Source: an uncultured Campylobacter sp. (GTDB lineage Bacteria; Campylobacterota; Campylobacteria; Campylobacterales; Campylobacteraceae). From it: DNA of 63,716 nt. Position 1 is the first letter of the stretch. The number at the start of each line of letters is the position of its first letter. Below the pieces are notes generated by a model. That model searched no databases, had not been told where the DNA came from, and was given only the letters and a program-made list of their open reading frames with translations. The stretch spans positions 1-63,716 of the forward strand of contig CALKQT010000047.1 in the NCBI GenBank assembly GCA_937990735.1, written 5' to 3'. This document shows, piece by piece, positions 52,308-60,994 of this stretch. Both the position numbers and the translations under genes were made by a program.

Positions 52308-53141
52308 TTGAAAAAATTTCTAATAGCGTTAGCCTTGGCTGCCGCGGCAAATGCGGGCTTCATCAGCGAGGGCATTCAGGCGCAGCAAAGCGGCGATCAT
52401 AAAAAACTCGCAGAAATTTACGAGCGAGCGTGCGGTTTGGAAAATAAAGCTTCGGGCTGCTATAATCTAGCCGTTTTGTATTTTGAGGGCACCGGCAACG
52501 TAGAGAAAAATTTCGAAAAAGCGATCAGCCTCTACGAGAAGGCGTGTAGCGCTAAATTTGCGCTTGCATGCAACAATCTAGGTTATATCTACGAAAGCGG
52601 CAACGGCGCGGATCAAAATTTTACCAAAGCCGCGGCTTATTACGAAAAAGCCTGCGAAGATAACGAAGGCTGCACCTCGCTTGGGCTTTTATACGCAAAC
52701 GGTGCGGGGCTTGCAAAGGACGTCGCCAAGGCGGCGAGCCTTTATGAGAAGGCCTGCACCTACGGCGATATGATGGGCTGCAACAACCTGGGCTATTTGT
52801 ATCTGAAGGGCGAGGGCGTGCAGCAAAGCTTTGCAAAGGCTAAAATTTTTTACGAAAAAGCCTGCGGCGGCGACATCGGCATCGGCTGCAACAACCTTGG
52901 CTATCTATACGCCTTCGGGCAGGGGGTGGGCCAGGATTATAAGCAGGCAAAGCAGCAGTATGAAAAGGCGTGCAACCTCGGTCACTTCGACGGCTGCAAT
53001 AACCTAGCCATAATGTATGCCGAAGGAAAAGGGGTGAAGTCCGATAATGCCAAAGCAAAAGAGCTTTTCAAAAAAAGCTGCGACGGCGGCATCAAGATGG
53101 GCTGCGAGAATTTGGAATTTTTAAACTCGATTAGTAAGTAA
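52308..53141 (+). CDS. Sel1-repeat, cysteine-rich exported protein in the mcc locus
   Basis: A 277-residue protein with a signal peptide (1-16) and seven Sel1-like repeats, each with paired cysteines as in YEKACSAKFALACNNLGYIYE and YEKACTYGDMMGCNNLGYL-like units. TTG start after AAGGAG, ten bases beyond ccsA1, so it is in the same operon. The role may be structural or in assembly of the sulfite reductase complex. Similar to the protein at 41504 on the other side of the locus. Confidence 0.83.
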   Translation: MKKFLIALALAAAANAGFISEGIQAQQSGDHKKLAEIYERACGLENKASGCYNLAVLYFEGTGNVEKNFEKAISLYEKACSAKFALACNNLGYIYESGNGADQNFTKAAAYYEKACEDNEGCTSLGLLYANGAGLAKDVAKAASLYEKACTYGDMMGCNNLGYLYLKGEGVQQSFAKAKIFYEKACGGDIGIGCNNLGYLYAFGQGVGQDYKQAKQQYEKACNLGHFDGCNNLAIMYAEGKGVKSDNAKAKELFKKSCDGGIKMGCENLEFLNSISK

Positions 53142-53172
53142 ATTTAAAACATCAAATTTTTAAGGAGATAGT

Positions 53173-54297
53173 ATGATTTTACGTTCGTTTTTGGCTTCGG
53201 CCGCGCTTGTTGCGCTCGTTTGCGGTGCCTCGATGGATGGGGCTAATAAGCCGGCAAATCCTATGTTTCAAAGCGTGGATCCAAGCAAAGCTACGCTTGT
53301 AGGAAGCGGCGAGGGCAAAGAATACTGCGCCGTTTGCGGAATGAATTTGGTTAAATTCTATAAAACTAATCACGTTTGGAACGGCAAGCAAGTAGCTTCT
53401 CTGCACTGCTTGTACGAGATTACGGGCGGCAAAATTCCAAGCGATGCGCAGGTCGTCGATACGAAAAATCTAAATTTAATCGACGTAAATAAAGCCTTTT
53501 ACGTCGTGGGCAGCAAGATCAAAGGCACGATGACGCGAAATAGCAAATACGCCTTTTCAACCGAAGCCGACGCGAAAGAATTCCAAGCCGAAAACGGCGG
53601 CGAGATAGTGAACTTTGCCAAAGCCTACGAGATTGCGGGGCAGGATTTTGAGGGCGATAATAAGATGATTAAAGCCAAGCGTGAGGGCGGCGTTTACGCG
53701 CACGGTAAAGAATTTTACGAAACGAACTGCGCTAAAACCGAAGCGAAAAGCTTTAAAGCCATCTCCGAGCTTAAAGCTCATCTCAAAAATGTTTGCGACG
53801 CAAAAGGCGCGAGCAAGGAGCCTGAGTACGACAAACACCTGCAAGCCGCGGCGCTGTATCTATGGGACGCGCCGGCAAATTTAGGCAGCAGCGGTAAAGA
53901 TACAAAAGCGAAAAAGCCTGAAAAGATCGTCGTGCCCGAGGGCGCTAAATGCCCGGTCTGCGGCATGCTGGTAGGTAAAAACCCTAACTGGGCGGCGATG
54001 ATAGAGGTTCAGGGCGGCGAGAACCTGTATTTTGACGGCGTAAAAGACCTGATGAAGTACTACTTCCAAAAGGGCAAGGGCTTTGATAAAATTTTCGTAA
54101 CCGACTACTACAAGCTACATAAGATCGACGCTAAAAGCGCCTTTTTCGTGCTCGGCTCAAACGTCTTAGGACCGATGGGCGACGAGCTCATTCCATTTGA
54201 GAGCGAGAGCGCGGCTAAGACCTTCGCTAAAGATCACGGAGGCAAGAGCGTTCTTAAATTTGACGAAATTCAAGAGAGCGTACTAGAAGGGCTATGA
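53173..54297 (+). CDS. Double NosL-domain copper-binding protein
   Basis: A 374-residue exported protein with a signal peptide (about 1-20) and two NosL-like domains. The first has the copper motif CAVCGMNLVKF near residue 55, the second CPVCGMLVGKN near residue 259; both are followed by the SLHCLYE / YFDGVKDL and VLGS-x-x-G-PMG type segments of the family. A linker with cysteines (FYETNCAKTEA, HLKNVCDAKG) joins them. NosL delivers Cu(I) to nitrous oxide reductase; here the customer is presumably MccA, which needs one Cu(I) at the active haem. First gene of a run of six whose ends overlap. Confidence 0.88.
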   Translation: MILRSFLASAALVALVCGASMDGANKPANPMFQSVDPSKATLVGSGEGKEYCAVCGMNLVKFYKTNHVWNGKQVASLHCLYEITGGKIPSDAQVVDTKNLNLIDVNKAFYVVGSKIKGTMTRNSKYAFSTEADAKEFQAENGGEIVNFAKAYEIAGQDFEGDNKMIKAKREGGVYAHGKEFYETNCAKTEAKSFKAISELKAHLKNVCDAKGASKEPEYDKHLQAAALYLWDAPANLGSSGKDTKAKKPEKIVVPEGAKCPVCGMLVGKNPNWAAMIEVQGGENLYFDGVKDLMKYYFQKGKGFDKIFVTDYYKLHKIDAKSAFFVLGSNVLGPMGDELIPFESESAAKTFAKDHGGKSVLKFDEIQESVLEGL

Positions 54298-54482
54298 GGC
54301 TCATTTGCGCTTTAATTATCTTTTTTGCCGCCCTTTACGCGCTCATTGCAGTACATTATGTAAGCTTTGATCGCGCAAAGGGCGAGCAGTGTCTGCAAAA
54401 GCTTGCACGCGAGATAAAGGACGTGCGGCTCTCAAGCAGCTTTAGAAGTAAAGCCTACGCGGAGTTCGTCTATGATAAGTAA
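54294..54482 (+). CDS. Small membrane protein, 62 residues
   Basis: One N-terminal helix (MRLICALIIFFAALYALIAV) and a charged C-terminal part with one Cys (GEQCLQKLARE). It overlaps the double-NosL gene by four bases (ATGA) and the permease gene by eleven, so it belongs to the transport module. Probably anchored in the inner membrane with its tail in the periplasm. No family recognised. Confidence 0.65.
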   Translation: MRLICALIIFFAALYALIAVHYVSFDRAKGEQCLQKLAREIKDVRLSSSFRSKAYAEFVYDK

Positions 54483-55581
54483 AAGCTTCATCGACTACTC
54501 CGTGACTTTGCTGCGAAAAGATAGGGCCGACCACTCCTTTAGCTTTGCGATCTTCGCCTTTATCGTTTTTATTTTAAGCTCGGTGCTTTTCATCTCGGGC
54601 TCCATTCAAAACGCTCTTGAAAAGGTCATCAAGCTCAGACCCGACATCGTAGTAGAGGCTCTGCGCGCGGGCAAACGCGACCTGATGCACGACGGCTATA
54701 TCTACGACATCTCTAAGATCGCGGGCGTCAGCGAAGTGCAAGGCGCCGTGGACGGGATGTATTACTTCGCTCAAAAGCGCGTTTGGTTTCATATCGTAGG
54801 CGACGAAAGCCTGAGCGAAAACGAAATGATCGTAGGCGAGGGGGTAAAGGCGGCGATGGGCGAGTGGTACTATGAGGACGAGTTTCACTTCTTGACCGAA
54901 CAGCGCCTAATCGCGATTAAGATTAATAAAATTTCGCCGCACGAAAGCAGCATCGTCTCAAACGACGTGATCTATCTAAACCCCGCTACCGCGCGCGAGG
55001 TACTGAGCCTGAAGGAGGGCGAATACACCAAGCTCTACGTAAGCGTACCCAACCCCAACGAAGTAAGCGAAGTAGCGCTTAAGATCGTAAATTTATACCC
55101 CAACACGCAAGCTCTTAGCGCCGAGGATGCGGTGGCAGAAGTAAGGCATCTGTACTATTACAAGGGCGGGATCTTTATGGTGCTTTACGCCGTAGCGATG
55201 ATCTCGTTTTTCATCTTGCTGAAAAATCAAATTTCGCTCGCATACGGCGAGAAGAAAAAGGAGATCGCGATCTTGCGCAGCATCGGCTTTTGTATAAAGG
55301 ACATCATCGCGATGAAATTTATTCAAAATTTCATCGTCTCGCTAAGCGCTTATCTGCTCGGCGTCGCGGGCGCGTATGCTTATGTTTTTATCCTGGATGC
55401 ACCGCTTCTGCGCGATATATTCTTAGGCGGCGAGCTACGAAATTTCATCACCTTCACGCCTGCGATAAATTTCAATATGCTCTTTTTGATCTTCGTCTTT
55501 AGCGTGATCCCGTTTTTAGCCTTCGTCATCATCCCGTCCTGGCGCATCGCTATCGGCGATATGAGCGAGGCGGTCAAATGA
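54472..55581 (+). CDS. FtsX-like ABC transporter permease (MacB/LolCE family)
   Basis: A 369-residue permease with the topology of one N-terminal helix (about 25-45), a large periplasmic domain (about 46-220) and three C-terminal helices (about 228-250, 280-305, 328-350). It pairs with the ATPase encoded with a four-base overlap. Such type VII transporters do not move substrates across the inner membrane by themselves but use ATP to drive events in the periplasm. Being sandwiched between NosL-like genes, it may help load or release copper. The NosDFY system of nitrous oxide reductase is an analogy, not a homology claim. Confidence 0.83.
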   Translation: MISKSFIDYSVTLLRKDRADHSFSFAIFAFIVFILSSVLFISGSIQNALEKVIKLRPDIVVEALRAGKRDLMHDGYIYDISKIAGVSEVQGAVDGMYYFAQKRVWFHIVGDESLSENEMIVGEGVKAAMGEWYYEDEFHFLTEQRLIAIKINKISPHESSIVSNDVIYLNPATAREVLSLKEGEYTKLYVSVPNPNEVSEVALKIVNLYPNTQALSAEDAVAEVRHLYYYKGGIFMVLYAVAMISFFILLKNQISLAYGEKKKEIAILRSIGFCIKDIIAMKFIQNFIVSLSAYLLGVAGAYAYVFILDAPLLRDIFLGGELRNFITFTPAINFNMLFLIFVFSVIPFLAFVIIPSWRIAIGDMSEAVK

Positions 55582-56255
55582 GCAAGATAGAGATCAAACG
55601 TCTTTATAAAATTTACAACGAGGGCAGGGCGAATGAATTTCGCGCTTTAAAAAACATAAGCCTAAGCGTCGAGGAAGGGCAGATCGTAATCTTAAAAGGG
55701 GTCAGCGGCAGCGGTAAAAGCACGCTTCTATCCATCATAGGCGCGCTTTCTAAGCCGAGCAGCGGCGAGGTTTTAGTTGACGGCGCAAACGTTTCCAAGC
55801 TCGCCGATATCGAAAGCTCCGCGTATCGCCACAAAAAAATCGGTTTTATCTTTCAGTCTTTCAATCTGCTTGAGGCGCTTAGCGTCTATAAAAACGTCCT
55901 TGCGCCGCTTAGCCTCGAGCGGCTGAGCAGGGATGAGCTTGGCGCGCGCATAGATGAAGCCATGCAGATTGCCAATATCGCGCATAAAAAAGATCAGATC
56001 GTCTCGAGCCTTAGCGGCGGCGAGAAGCAGCGCTGCGCCATCGCTAGGGCGCTCGTGATGGGGCCGCAGATCATCTTAGCCGACGAGCCGACGGCAAATT
56101 TAGACAAACAAAACTCGCTCGGTTTCATCGAGATGCTTTCAAAGCTTAAAGATCTTAAAAAAACTGTTTTGATCGCGACGCACGATATCTTGTTCGACGA
56201 GCTAAGCTTCGTGGATCGATACGTATTTTTAAAAGATGGAGAAATTTCAGCATGA
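55578..56255 (+). CDS. ABC transporter ATPase (LolD/MacB type)
   Basis: A 225-residue nucleotide-binding subunit. Walker A GVSGSGKST near 37-45, Q-loop FIFQSFNLL, signature LSGGEKQRCAIARAL, Walker B IILADEPTANLD, H-loop IATHD. The closest style is LolD/MacB, matching the FtsX-like permease upstream. It overlaps both neighbours by four bases. Confidence 0.92.
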   Translation: MSKIEIKRLYKIYNEGRANEFRALKNISLSVEEGQIVILKGVSGSGKSTLLSIIGALSKPSSGEVLVDGANVSKLADIESSAYRHKKIGFIFQSFNLLEALSVYKNVLAPLSLERLSRDELGARIDEAMQIANIAHKKDQIVSSLSGGEKQRCAIARALVMGPQIILADEPTANLDKQNSLGFIEMLSKLKDLKKTVLIATHDILFDELSFVDRYVFLKDGEISA

Positions 56256-57205
56256 GCGTATTTTTGTCGGGCAGCGTGATCGCGTTTTTGGCAGTGGAGC
56301 TGATCGTAATAGCGTTGATGGCGATCTCGCAGTTTCACATCGTGCGGATCATGCGCTACTGGGACTTTAACGCCACGTCAAATTTACAATACGCCCTGGA
56401 GAAAAGAAACTATCTCATCAACACCATTTTGTTTTTCACGATAGCGTGCAAGATCATTTTGTTTATATTTTTCGCGCTCTGCCTGAACGAGCTCTCTTCG
56501 GTCGTGCCGGGCGCGATGTGCTCCGCAGGCGTCGTGGGCTCGAACCGCTACGGCAACATCCTGCTGCTTTTAAAAATTTTACTGATCTTCGGCTTTGGGC
56601 TCTGGCTTATTTTAAACAGCCTCGATCTTAAAGCGGGCAAATTTCCCTATCTCAAGCGCAAATATCTGATCTTTACCATCCTTTTTACGGGCGTTTTGGC
56701 GGAGTTTATTTTAGAAATTCTATTTTTTATCAATATCCCGCTGCGCGTGCCGGTGTTTTGCTGCTCGGTCGTATTTCGCGCGCCGAAGCTCCCGTTTGGA
56801 TACACGCAGGCGCTTTTGGCGACCTTTTTCTACGCGATATTGGGCGCCATTTTGATCTTAAATTTCTTAAAGCAGTCGATGGCTAGCTTTACTCTAAATT
56901 TGCTCTTTTTGTTCGTCGCATACTACGCGATCACCTATTTTTTCGGGCTTTACGTTTACGAGCAGCCCAATCACAAATGCCCGTACTGCATGCTTTTGAA
57001 GGATTACTATTTCGTCGGCTACGCGATTTGGGGCTCGCTGTTTTTGGGCATATTTTTCGGCATCGTGCCCTTTTTAACGGAGCTCATCACCAAGCGCGCC
57101 TACACCCACCTGCTTAAATACTCCTCGTTCTGGCTTATTCTAAACGCGCTTATCTGCAGCGCCTACGTCGTCAAATACTACTTCGTTCGGGGTGCGCTGC
57201 TATGA
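56252..57205 (+). CDS. Polytopic membrane protein with CPYC motif in the copper module
   Basis: A 317-residue inner-membrane protein with about eight helices. A periplasm-facing CPYC (in NHKCPYCML, near residues 243-246) and further cysteines (AMCSAG, FCCSVV) could bind copper or exchange disulfides. No known family assigned by eye. It overlaps the ATPase gene and the last NosL-like gene by four bases each, so the proteins are probably made in equal amounts. Confidence 0.75.
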   Translation: MSVFLSGSVIAFLAVELIVIALMAISQFHIVRIMRYWDFNATSNLQYALEKRNYLINTILFFTIACKIILFIFFALCLNELSSVVPGAMCSAGVVGSNRYGNILLLLKILLIFGFGLWLILNSLDLKAGKFPYLKRKYLIFTILFTGVLAEFILEILFFINIPLRVPVFCCSVVFRAPKLPFGYTQALLATFFYAILGAILILNFLKQSMASFTLNLLFLFVAYYAITYFFGLYVYEQPNHKCPYCMLLKDYYFVGYAIWGSLFLGIFFGIVPFLTELITKRAYTHLLKYSSFWLILNALICSAYVVKYYFVRGALL

Positions 57206-57711
57206 TTAAGAAAATTTTTGCCGCGGTTTTGCTTGCCTGCGTGATGGGGCTGCTCATATCGTCCATGGATATAGCCGAATCCAAAATTTCCGTGCGCCAC
57301 GGCAACACGGATAAGCAGCCGCTGCAGATCGAATTCGGCAAATACCTATGTCACGAGAGCGGCACGGTGATAAACGATCTGTACAACACCGCTCAGGCTG
57401 TTATGCCAAACGGCGATACATATTTTTTCAACGACATCGCAAACGTCTTTATGTGGCTGATGCGGCAAAAAAACAAAGATGAGATCGTGGTGTGGGTTTA
57501 TTCGCAAGACACCGAAAAATACATCATCGCCAAGGACGCCTGGTACTCGCGCGTCGAGATCACGCCGATGGGATATGGCTTTGGCGCGTATGAGTTTCAC
57601 AACTACGGCAGGAGCGACTACTACTACGACGAGATCGTGCTGTGCGCCGCTCGCGGCGAAACGCTGCTAAATCCGCTCATCAACATCCTGCTTTCGGAAA
57701 ATAAAATTTAA
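57202..57711 (+). CDS. Divergent NosL-like periplasmic protein lacking the CxxCGM motif
   Basis: A 169-residue protein with an N-terminal signal or anchor (about 5-22). From FGKYLCHESGTVIN through NGDTYFFNDIANVFMWL, VVWVYSQDTEKYIIAKDAWY and ITPMGYGFGAYEFH it follows the order of NosL landmarks (metal segment, F-x-D-I/S helix, tDY-x-wIDA segment, PMGxG). The usual CGM copper site is replaced by LCHES, so Cys-His or other ligands would be needed. Last gene of the locus; copies of its 3' end are repeated after the stop. Family assignment is by pattern, not alignment. Confidence 0.6.
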   Translation: MIKKIFAAVLLACVMGLLISSMDIAESKISVRHGNTDKQPLQIEFGKYLCHESGTVINDLYNTAQAVMPNGDTYFFNDIANVFMWLMRQKNKDEIVVWVYSQDTEKYIIAKDAWYSRVEITPMGYGFGAYEFHNYGRSDYYYDEIVLCAARGETLLNPLINILLSENKI

Positions 57712-57800
57712 CCTCTCGCCGGATCGGAAAATAAAATTTAGTCCTGCGATGGATCGGAAATAAAATTTAGCCGTGTGGCAGGTAGGAAATAAAATTTAAC
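57691..57800 (+). repeat. Four tandem-like copies of the gene-end sequence
   Basis: TCGGAAAATAAAATTTAA, which encodes the last residues and stop of the NosL-like gene, recurs three more times as GGATCGGAAAATAAAATTTA, GGATCGGAAATAAAATTTA and GGTAGGAAATAAAATTTAA, separated by 10-13 different bases. Confidence 0.75.
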
Positions 57801-58374
57801 TCCTCAGCGAGCGCGACTTGTCGTAGATACGGCCCGCCGCGTAAATTTTACTCGTGCCCGCACCTTTTATTAAAATTTTGCTCACTCCACTGTTTTCATT
57901 AATTTAGCTTGTGCCCGCCTGAGCTCACGTCCATTCGTATTCATTGAAATTTGGCCCGCATTAGCTCATTAAGCTAGCCTAAAATTCAGCCTGTATCGGC
58001 TTACTATTATTAAATTTACCCGTCTATGTCTAAACTCTCGCTCGTCCGCTCTTATGGAATTTAGCTCGCATTTGCCTAGGCTCGCATCGGCTTACTCTCG
58101 TTAAATTTGACCCACACGCACCGCTTGCTCGTATCTGCCGCTTCGTCCGTGCCGCCTATTAGTTTAAAATTCCAAGCCGCACTGCGCTTTTTAAAATTCC
58201 AAGCCGCAACGATTTGCGTCTGCTACGTAAATTTTACCTGCGTTCGCCGTTTGCGCTAAATTTGGCTCGCGTCTGCTTAGACGTTGCCCGTCGCGCGCCG
58301 AATAAATCTATATCAATACGGGTGCCGAAATTTTAAGCTATAATGGCGTTAAATTCCACATTAAAGGAGCGAAA
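57712..58374. other. Gene-free filler after the mcc locus
   Basis: Starts with the repeat above and continues as filler in which TAAAATT/TAAATTT words alternate with GC-rich spacers such as GCTCGCATCGGCTTAC (two similar copies near 58070-58095). No gene seen. Confidence 0.55.
58339..58344 (+). promoter_or_regulatory. Putative -10 for the DUF364 gene
   Basis: TATAAT in TTAAGCTATAATGGCG, 30 bases before the ATG, with AAAGGAG in between. Confidence 0.5.
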
Positions 58375-59196
58375 ATGAGCGAAATTTTAGATCAGACGCT
58401 GGAGTGCGCGAAAGAAATTTTAGGCGCCCAGGCGCTGGATCTTAAGATCGAGCGCGCGGTCGTGGGGCTGTTTTTTAGCGGCGTGAAGCTGCAAGGAGGC
58501 GCGTGCGGGCTTAGCTATACGCCGCTAAAGTCCCTATCGGGCGCCGTTTGCTGCCCCTCGCAAGCAAGCGTGATGCCCGATTCGGGCAATATCGCGGGCA
58601 GGAGCGTGCGCTATCTGTTGCGCGATCTGGGCTCTGCCGCGCCGCTTAAAAAGACGCTCGCGCTCGCCGCGCTAAATGCGCTTGGAAGGGCGTGTTTCGA
58701 TAAAATCCGCGCGGATTACGACGTAAAATTCGGCGCCGATCCCTTTGAGCAGCTACAGATTGAGCGCGGCAGCTTTAGCGTCGTCGTGGGCGCGCTGGTG
58801 CCCTACATCAAGACGCTGATGAAAAATGGCGCGGATTTTAAAATTTTAGAGCTTGACAAAAGCACGCTCAAGCAGGCGGAGCTGCCGTTTTATTTGCCTG
58901 CAAGCGAGGCTGCAAGCGTCGTGCCGCGCGCAGATAACGTGATAATTACGGCTACTACGCTCATCAACGACACGCTCGATGGGCTTTTGCGTCTGAAAAA
59001 AAGCGGCGCCAAGCTCGTGCTCGTGGGGCCTACCACGCCGCTACTGCCGCAGGCGCTGTTTGAGCGCGGCGTGGACTTTGCGGGCGGCACGCTCGTGCGG
59101 GATGCGGACGCGGTGCTCGACATCATCGCGCAGGCGGGCTCGGGGTATCATTTTTTGGGCAAATTTGCCGATAAAATCACGATTTGCAAGGGCTAG
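58375..59196 (+). CDS. DUF4213/DUF364 (putative heavy-metal chelation) protein
   Basis: A 273-residue cytoplasmic protein. The N-terminal part (SGVKLQGGACGLSYTP, then GRSVRYLLRDLGS) corresponds to DUF4213, and the C-terminal part with a Rossmann-like fold (GAKLVLVGPTTPLLPQALF, DADAVLDIIAQAG) to DUF364. Relatives occur near metal transport or molybdenum cofactor genes, and a metal-binding role has been proposed on structure only. Cysteines in CGLSYTP and CCPSQAS may be ligands. Its closeness to the copper module may be meaningful or chance. Confidence 0.8.
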   Translation: MSEILDQTLECAKEILGAQALDLKIERAVVGLFFSGVKLQGGACGLSYTPLKSLSGAVCCPSQASVMPDSGNIAGRSVRYLLRDLGSAAPLKKTLALAALNALGRACFDKIRADYDVKFGADPFEQLQIERGSFSVVVGALVPYIKTLMKNGADFKILELDKSTLKQAELPFYLPASEAASVVPRADNVIITATTLINDTLDGLLRLKKSGAKLVLVGPTTPLLPQALFERGVDFAGGTLVRDADAVLDIIAQAGSGYHFLGKFADKITICKG

Positions 59197-59333
59197 GGCG
59201 CGGATTGAAATTTTAAAATTTAGCGCGCAAGCGGCTTCACTGCGAATTTTTATAGATCTACGCGAACGTCTTAAGAAAACTTTTTTTAAAAAACGATGTA
59301 AAATGTCTGCTTTAGAAATGAGAGGAGCTATAG

Positions 59334-60017
59334 ATGAATAGCAAAAGACGAAATGTGATGAAATTTAGCCTAGCATGCGCAGCTTCGCTACTTTGCGTCG
59401 GTACCGCCTCGTTTGGGGCGAGCTTAAATTCGAAGGAGAAAAATATGCAAAAGTGCGTCTATATCGTGCACGGCTACGACGCTTCGCCTAAAAGCCATTG
59501 GTTTGCCTGGCTCAAAGGCGAGATCGAAAAATCGGGCGCGAGGGCGGAAATTTTAGCGATGCCAGCGCCTGCGCATCCGAGGCTTGATGAGTGGCTGAAG
59601 ATATTGCGAGAAAGCGTAAAATTTGAAGGCGAAGTCTATCTGGTCGGACACAGCCTCGGATGCCCTACGATCTTAAATTTCTTACAAAGCAGTGCCGCAA
59701 GCGGCGCAGTAGAGGGCGTCGTGCTAGTTTCGGGGCTCGCAAAGCCGCTTAGCGATCCGCAATTTAAAATTTTAGACGAGTTTATGGATAAAGGCTTTGA
59801 TTTTGAGCGCATAAAAGCCGCCGCAAAACAGCGCGCTGTAATTGCCGCAAAGGACGATTATATCGTGCCGTTTAGCTTCAGCCGTGAGTTAGCGGGGCAG
59901 ATCGATGCTAAGTTTTACGAGGTGCAAAAAGGCGGGCATTTTTTGGATAGAGACGGCTTTATGAAGCTCGATCTTGTGTATGAAATTTTAGAAAAAATGA
60001 TGAAATTAAAGGGCTAG
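59334..60017 (+). CDS. RBBP9/YdeN-family alpha/beta hydrolase with two possible starts
   Basis: A 227-residue serine hydrolase-like protein. The nucleophile motif is GHSLG, followed by the Asp in AAKDDYIVP and the His in KGGHFLDRDG; HGYDASPKSHWFAWL is the family N-terminus. ATG at 59334 (after GAGGAG) gives a 37-residue N-terminal extension that looks like a signal peptide (KFSLACAASLLCVGTASFGAS). An in-frame ATG at 59445 has its own textbook site, AAGGAG six bases before it, and starts exactly where the family usually starts (MQKCVYIVHGYD). Both exported and cytoplasmic forms may be made. Substrate unknown. Confidence 0.82.
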   Translation: MNSKRRNVMKFSLACAASLLCVGTASFGASLNSKEKNMQKCVYIVHGYDASPKSHWFAWLKGEIEKSGARAEILAMPAPAHPRLDEWLKILRESVKFEGEVYLVGHSLGCPTILNFLQSSAASGAVEGVVLVSGLAKPLSDPQFKILDEFMDKGFDFERIKAAAKQRAVIAAKDDYIVPFSFSRELAGQIDAKFYEVQKGGHFLDRDGFMKLDLVYEILEKMMKLKG

Positions 60018-60374
60018 GCTTCGGGCAAACGCGCCCGCTTGGTTTTTGCTTTTGAGTTCGCGCCGCTCGCATTTTTCTCTGCCGGAGTTCGGATTTGCTT
60101 TGCGGCTAAGATAAGGGTCTCGTATTTAGCCCGAAGTTCGCTGCCCGCATAAATAAATAGATAAGACCGCGGTGCAATCGCCGTTTACGAGGCGAGTTCC
60201 GCGCTGTTTTAAAATTTTGTAAATGTTGCAGCGATGATAAGCGCGTTTTATATGAATTTCAAAACGCAGCGGTTGACGGGTTTCTGCTTGCGGCGAGATA
60301 AGATTTAGCGCTCGCGGCGAAGCTTTTGCGACGATAGAATTTTAAAATTTTAAGGCAAGCGGGATGATGAAATT
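60018..60374. other. Gene-free interval
   Basis: Filler between convergent genes. CGGGC-6 nt-GCCCG at 60022-60037 followed by CTTGGTTTTT is a possible weak terminator of the hydrolase gene. Confidence 0.4.
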
Positions 60375-60990
60375 TTAAATCTCGCTCGGCTTGCGCAGGC
60401 TAAATCCGTGCCCACGCCGTGCCGCGCGAGAGATAAAATTTAGCGGGCGCGAAAGGCGCATAGGCTTAGCTTTCTTTTCGTTAAACACATACGAGATCAC
60501 GAAAACGATCAGGCAAATAGGCACGAACGCAAATACAAACGGCGCGCTCCAGCTGGCAGCCTGCTCACCCCAAAAATACCACGCCGCCAAATACCCAAAA
60601 AACCCGCCGTAAAAAGCGCCGAGCGATAAATTTTCTACCGCAAAAAGCAACAAACTGAGATTTGGATTTTTTACAAACAGCTTGCTTGGCTTAAAATTTT
60701 TATACCTTTTGAACAAATACCAAAACAGCGCGCAAGCTAAAATTGCAAATATTGCCATAAAAACTTTTATCCAAAACTATTAAATTTCCGTATTCCATAG
60801 CTAAAATTGCAAATATTGCCATAAAAACGGCAATCCTTGGCGCGCCCTCAAAAGGCAAAACCGCCAAAATCGATGCCGCTGCCCACCAATCAAGCAAGAA
60901 AACCATCGGCACCGTCAGCAAATATCTCGCCGCCCTGTGAAATTTATACCTTTGCTCTGCACTCACTATATCTTGCGCACTCCTTGACAT
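60375..60990 (-). pseudogene. Membrane protein gene split by a 64-bp insertion between 30-bp direct repeats
   Basis: Two overlapping minus-strand frames (60700-60990 and 60375-60758) are the two halves of one gene. A 30-base sequence occurs at 60735-60764 and again, identical, at 60799-60828; the repeats are 64 bases apart, which shifts the frame by one. Removing one repeat plus the 34-base spacer joins the frames into 184 codons (183 residues): an N-terminus with AEQRYKFHRAARYLLTV, several helices through VFMAIFAILACALFWYLF, and a basic tail. Family not known. A remnant of a second copy lies at 61780-61863. The 60990 start is five bases past the end of the 262-residue gene upstream, so it is its operon partner. 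Confidence 0.7.
60735..60828. repeat. Pair of identical 30-bp direct repeats
   Basis: Copies at 60735-60764 and 60799-60828 (begin AGCTAAAATTGCAAATATTG), separated by 34 unique bases. They create the frameshift in the surrounding membrane protein gene and could be deleted or regained by slippage or recombination. Confidence 0.9.
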
Positions 60991-60994
60991 TTTA

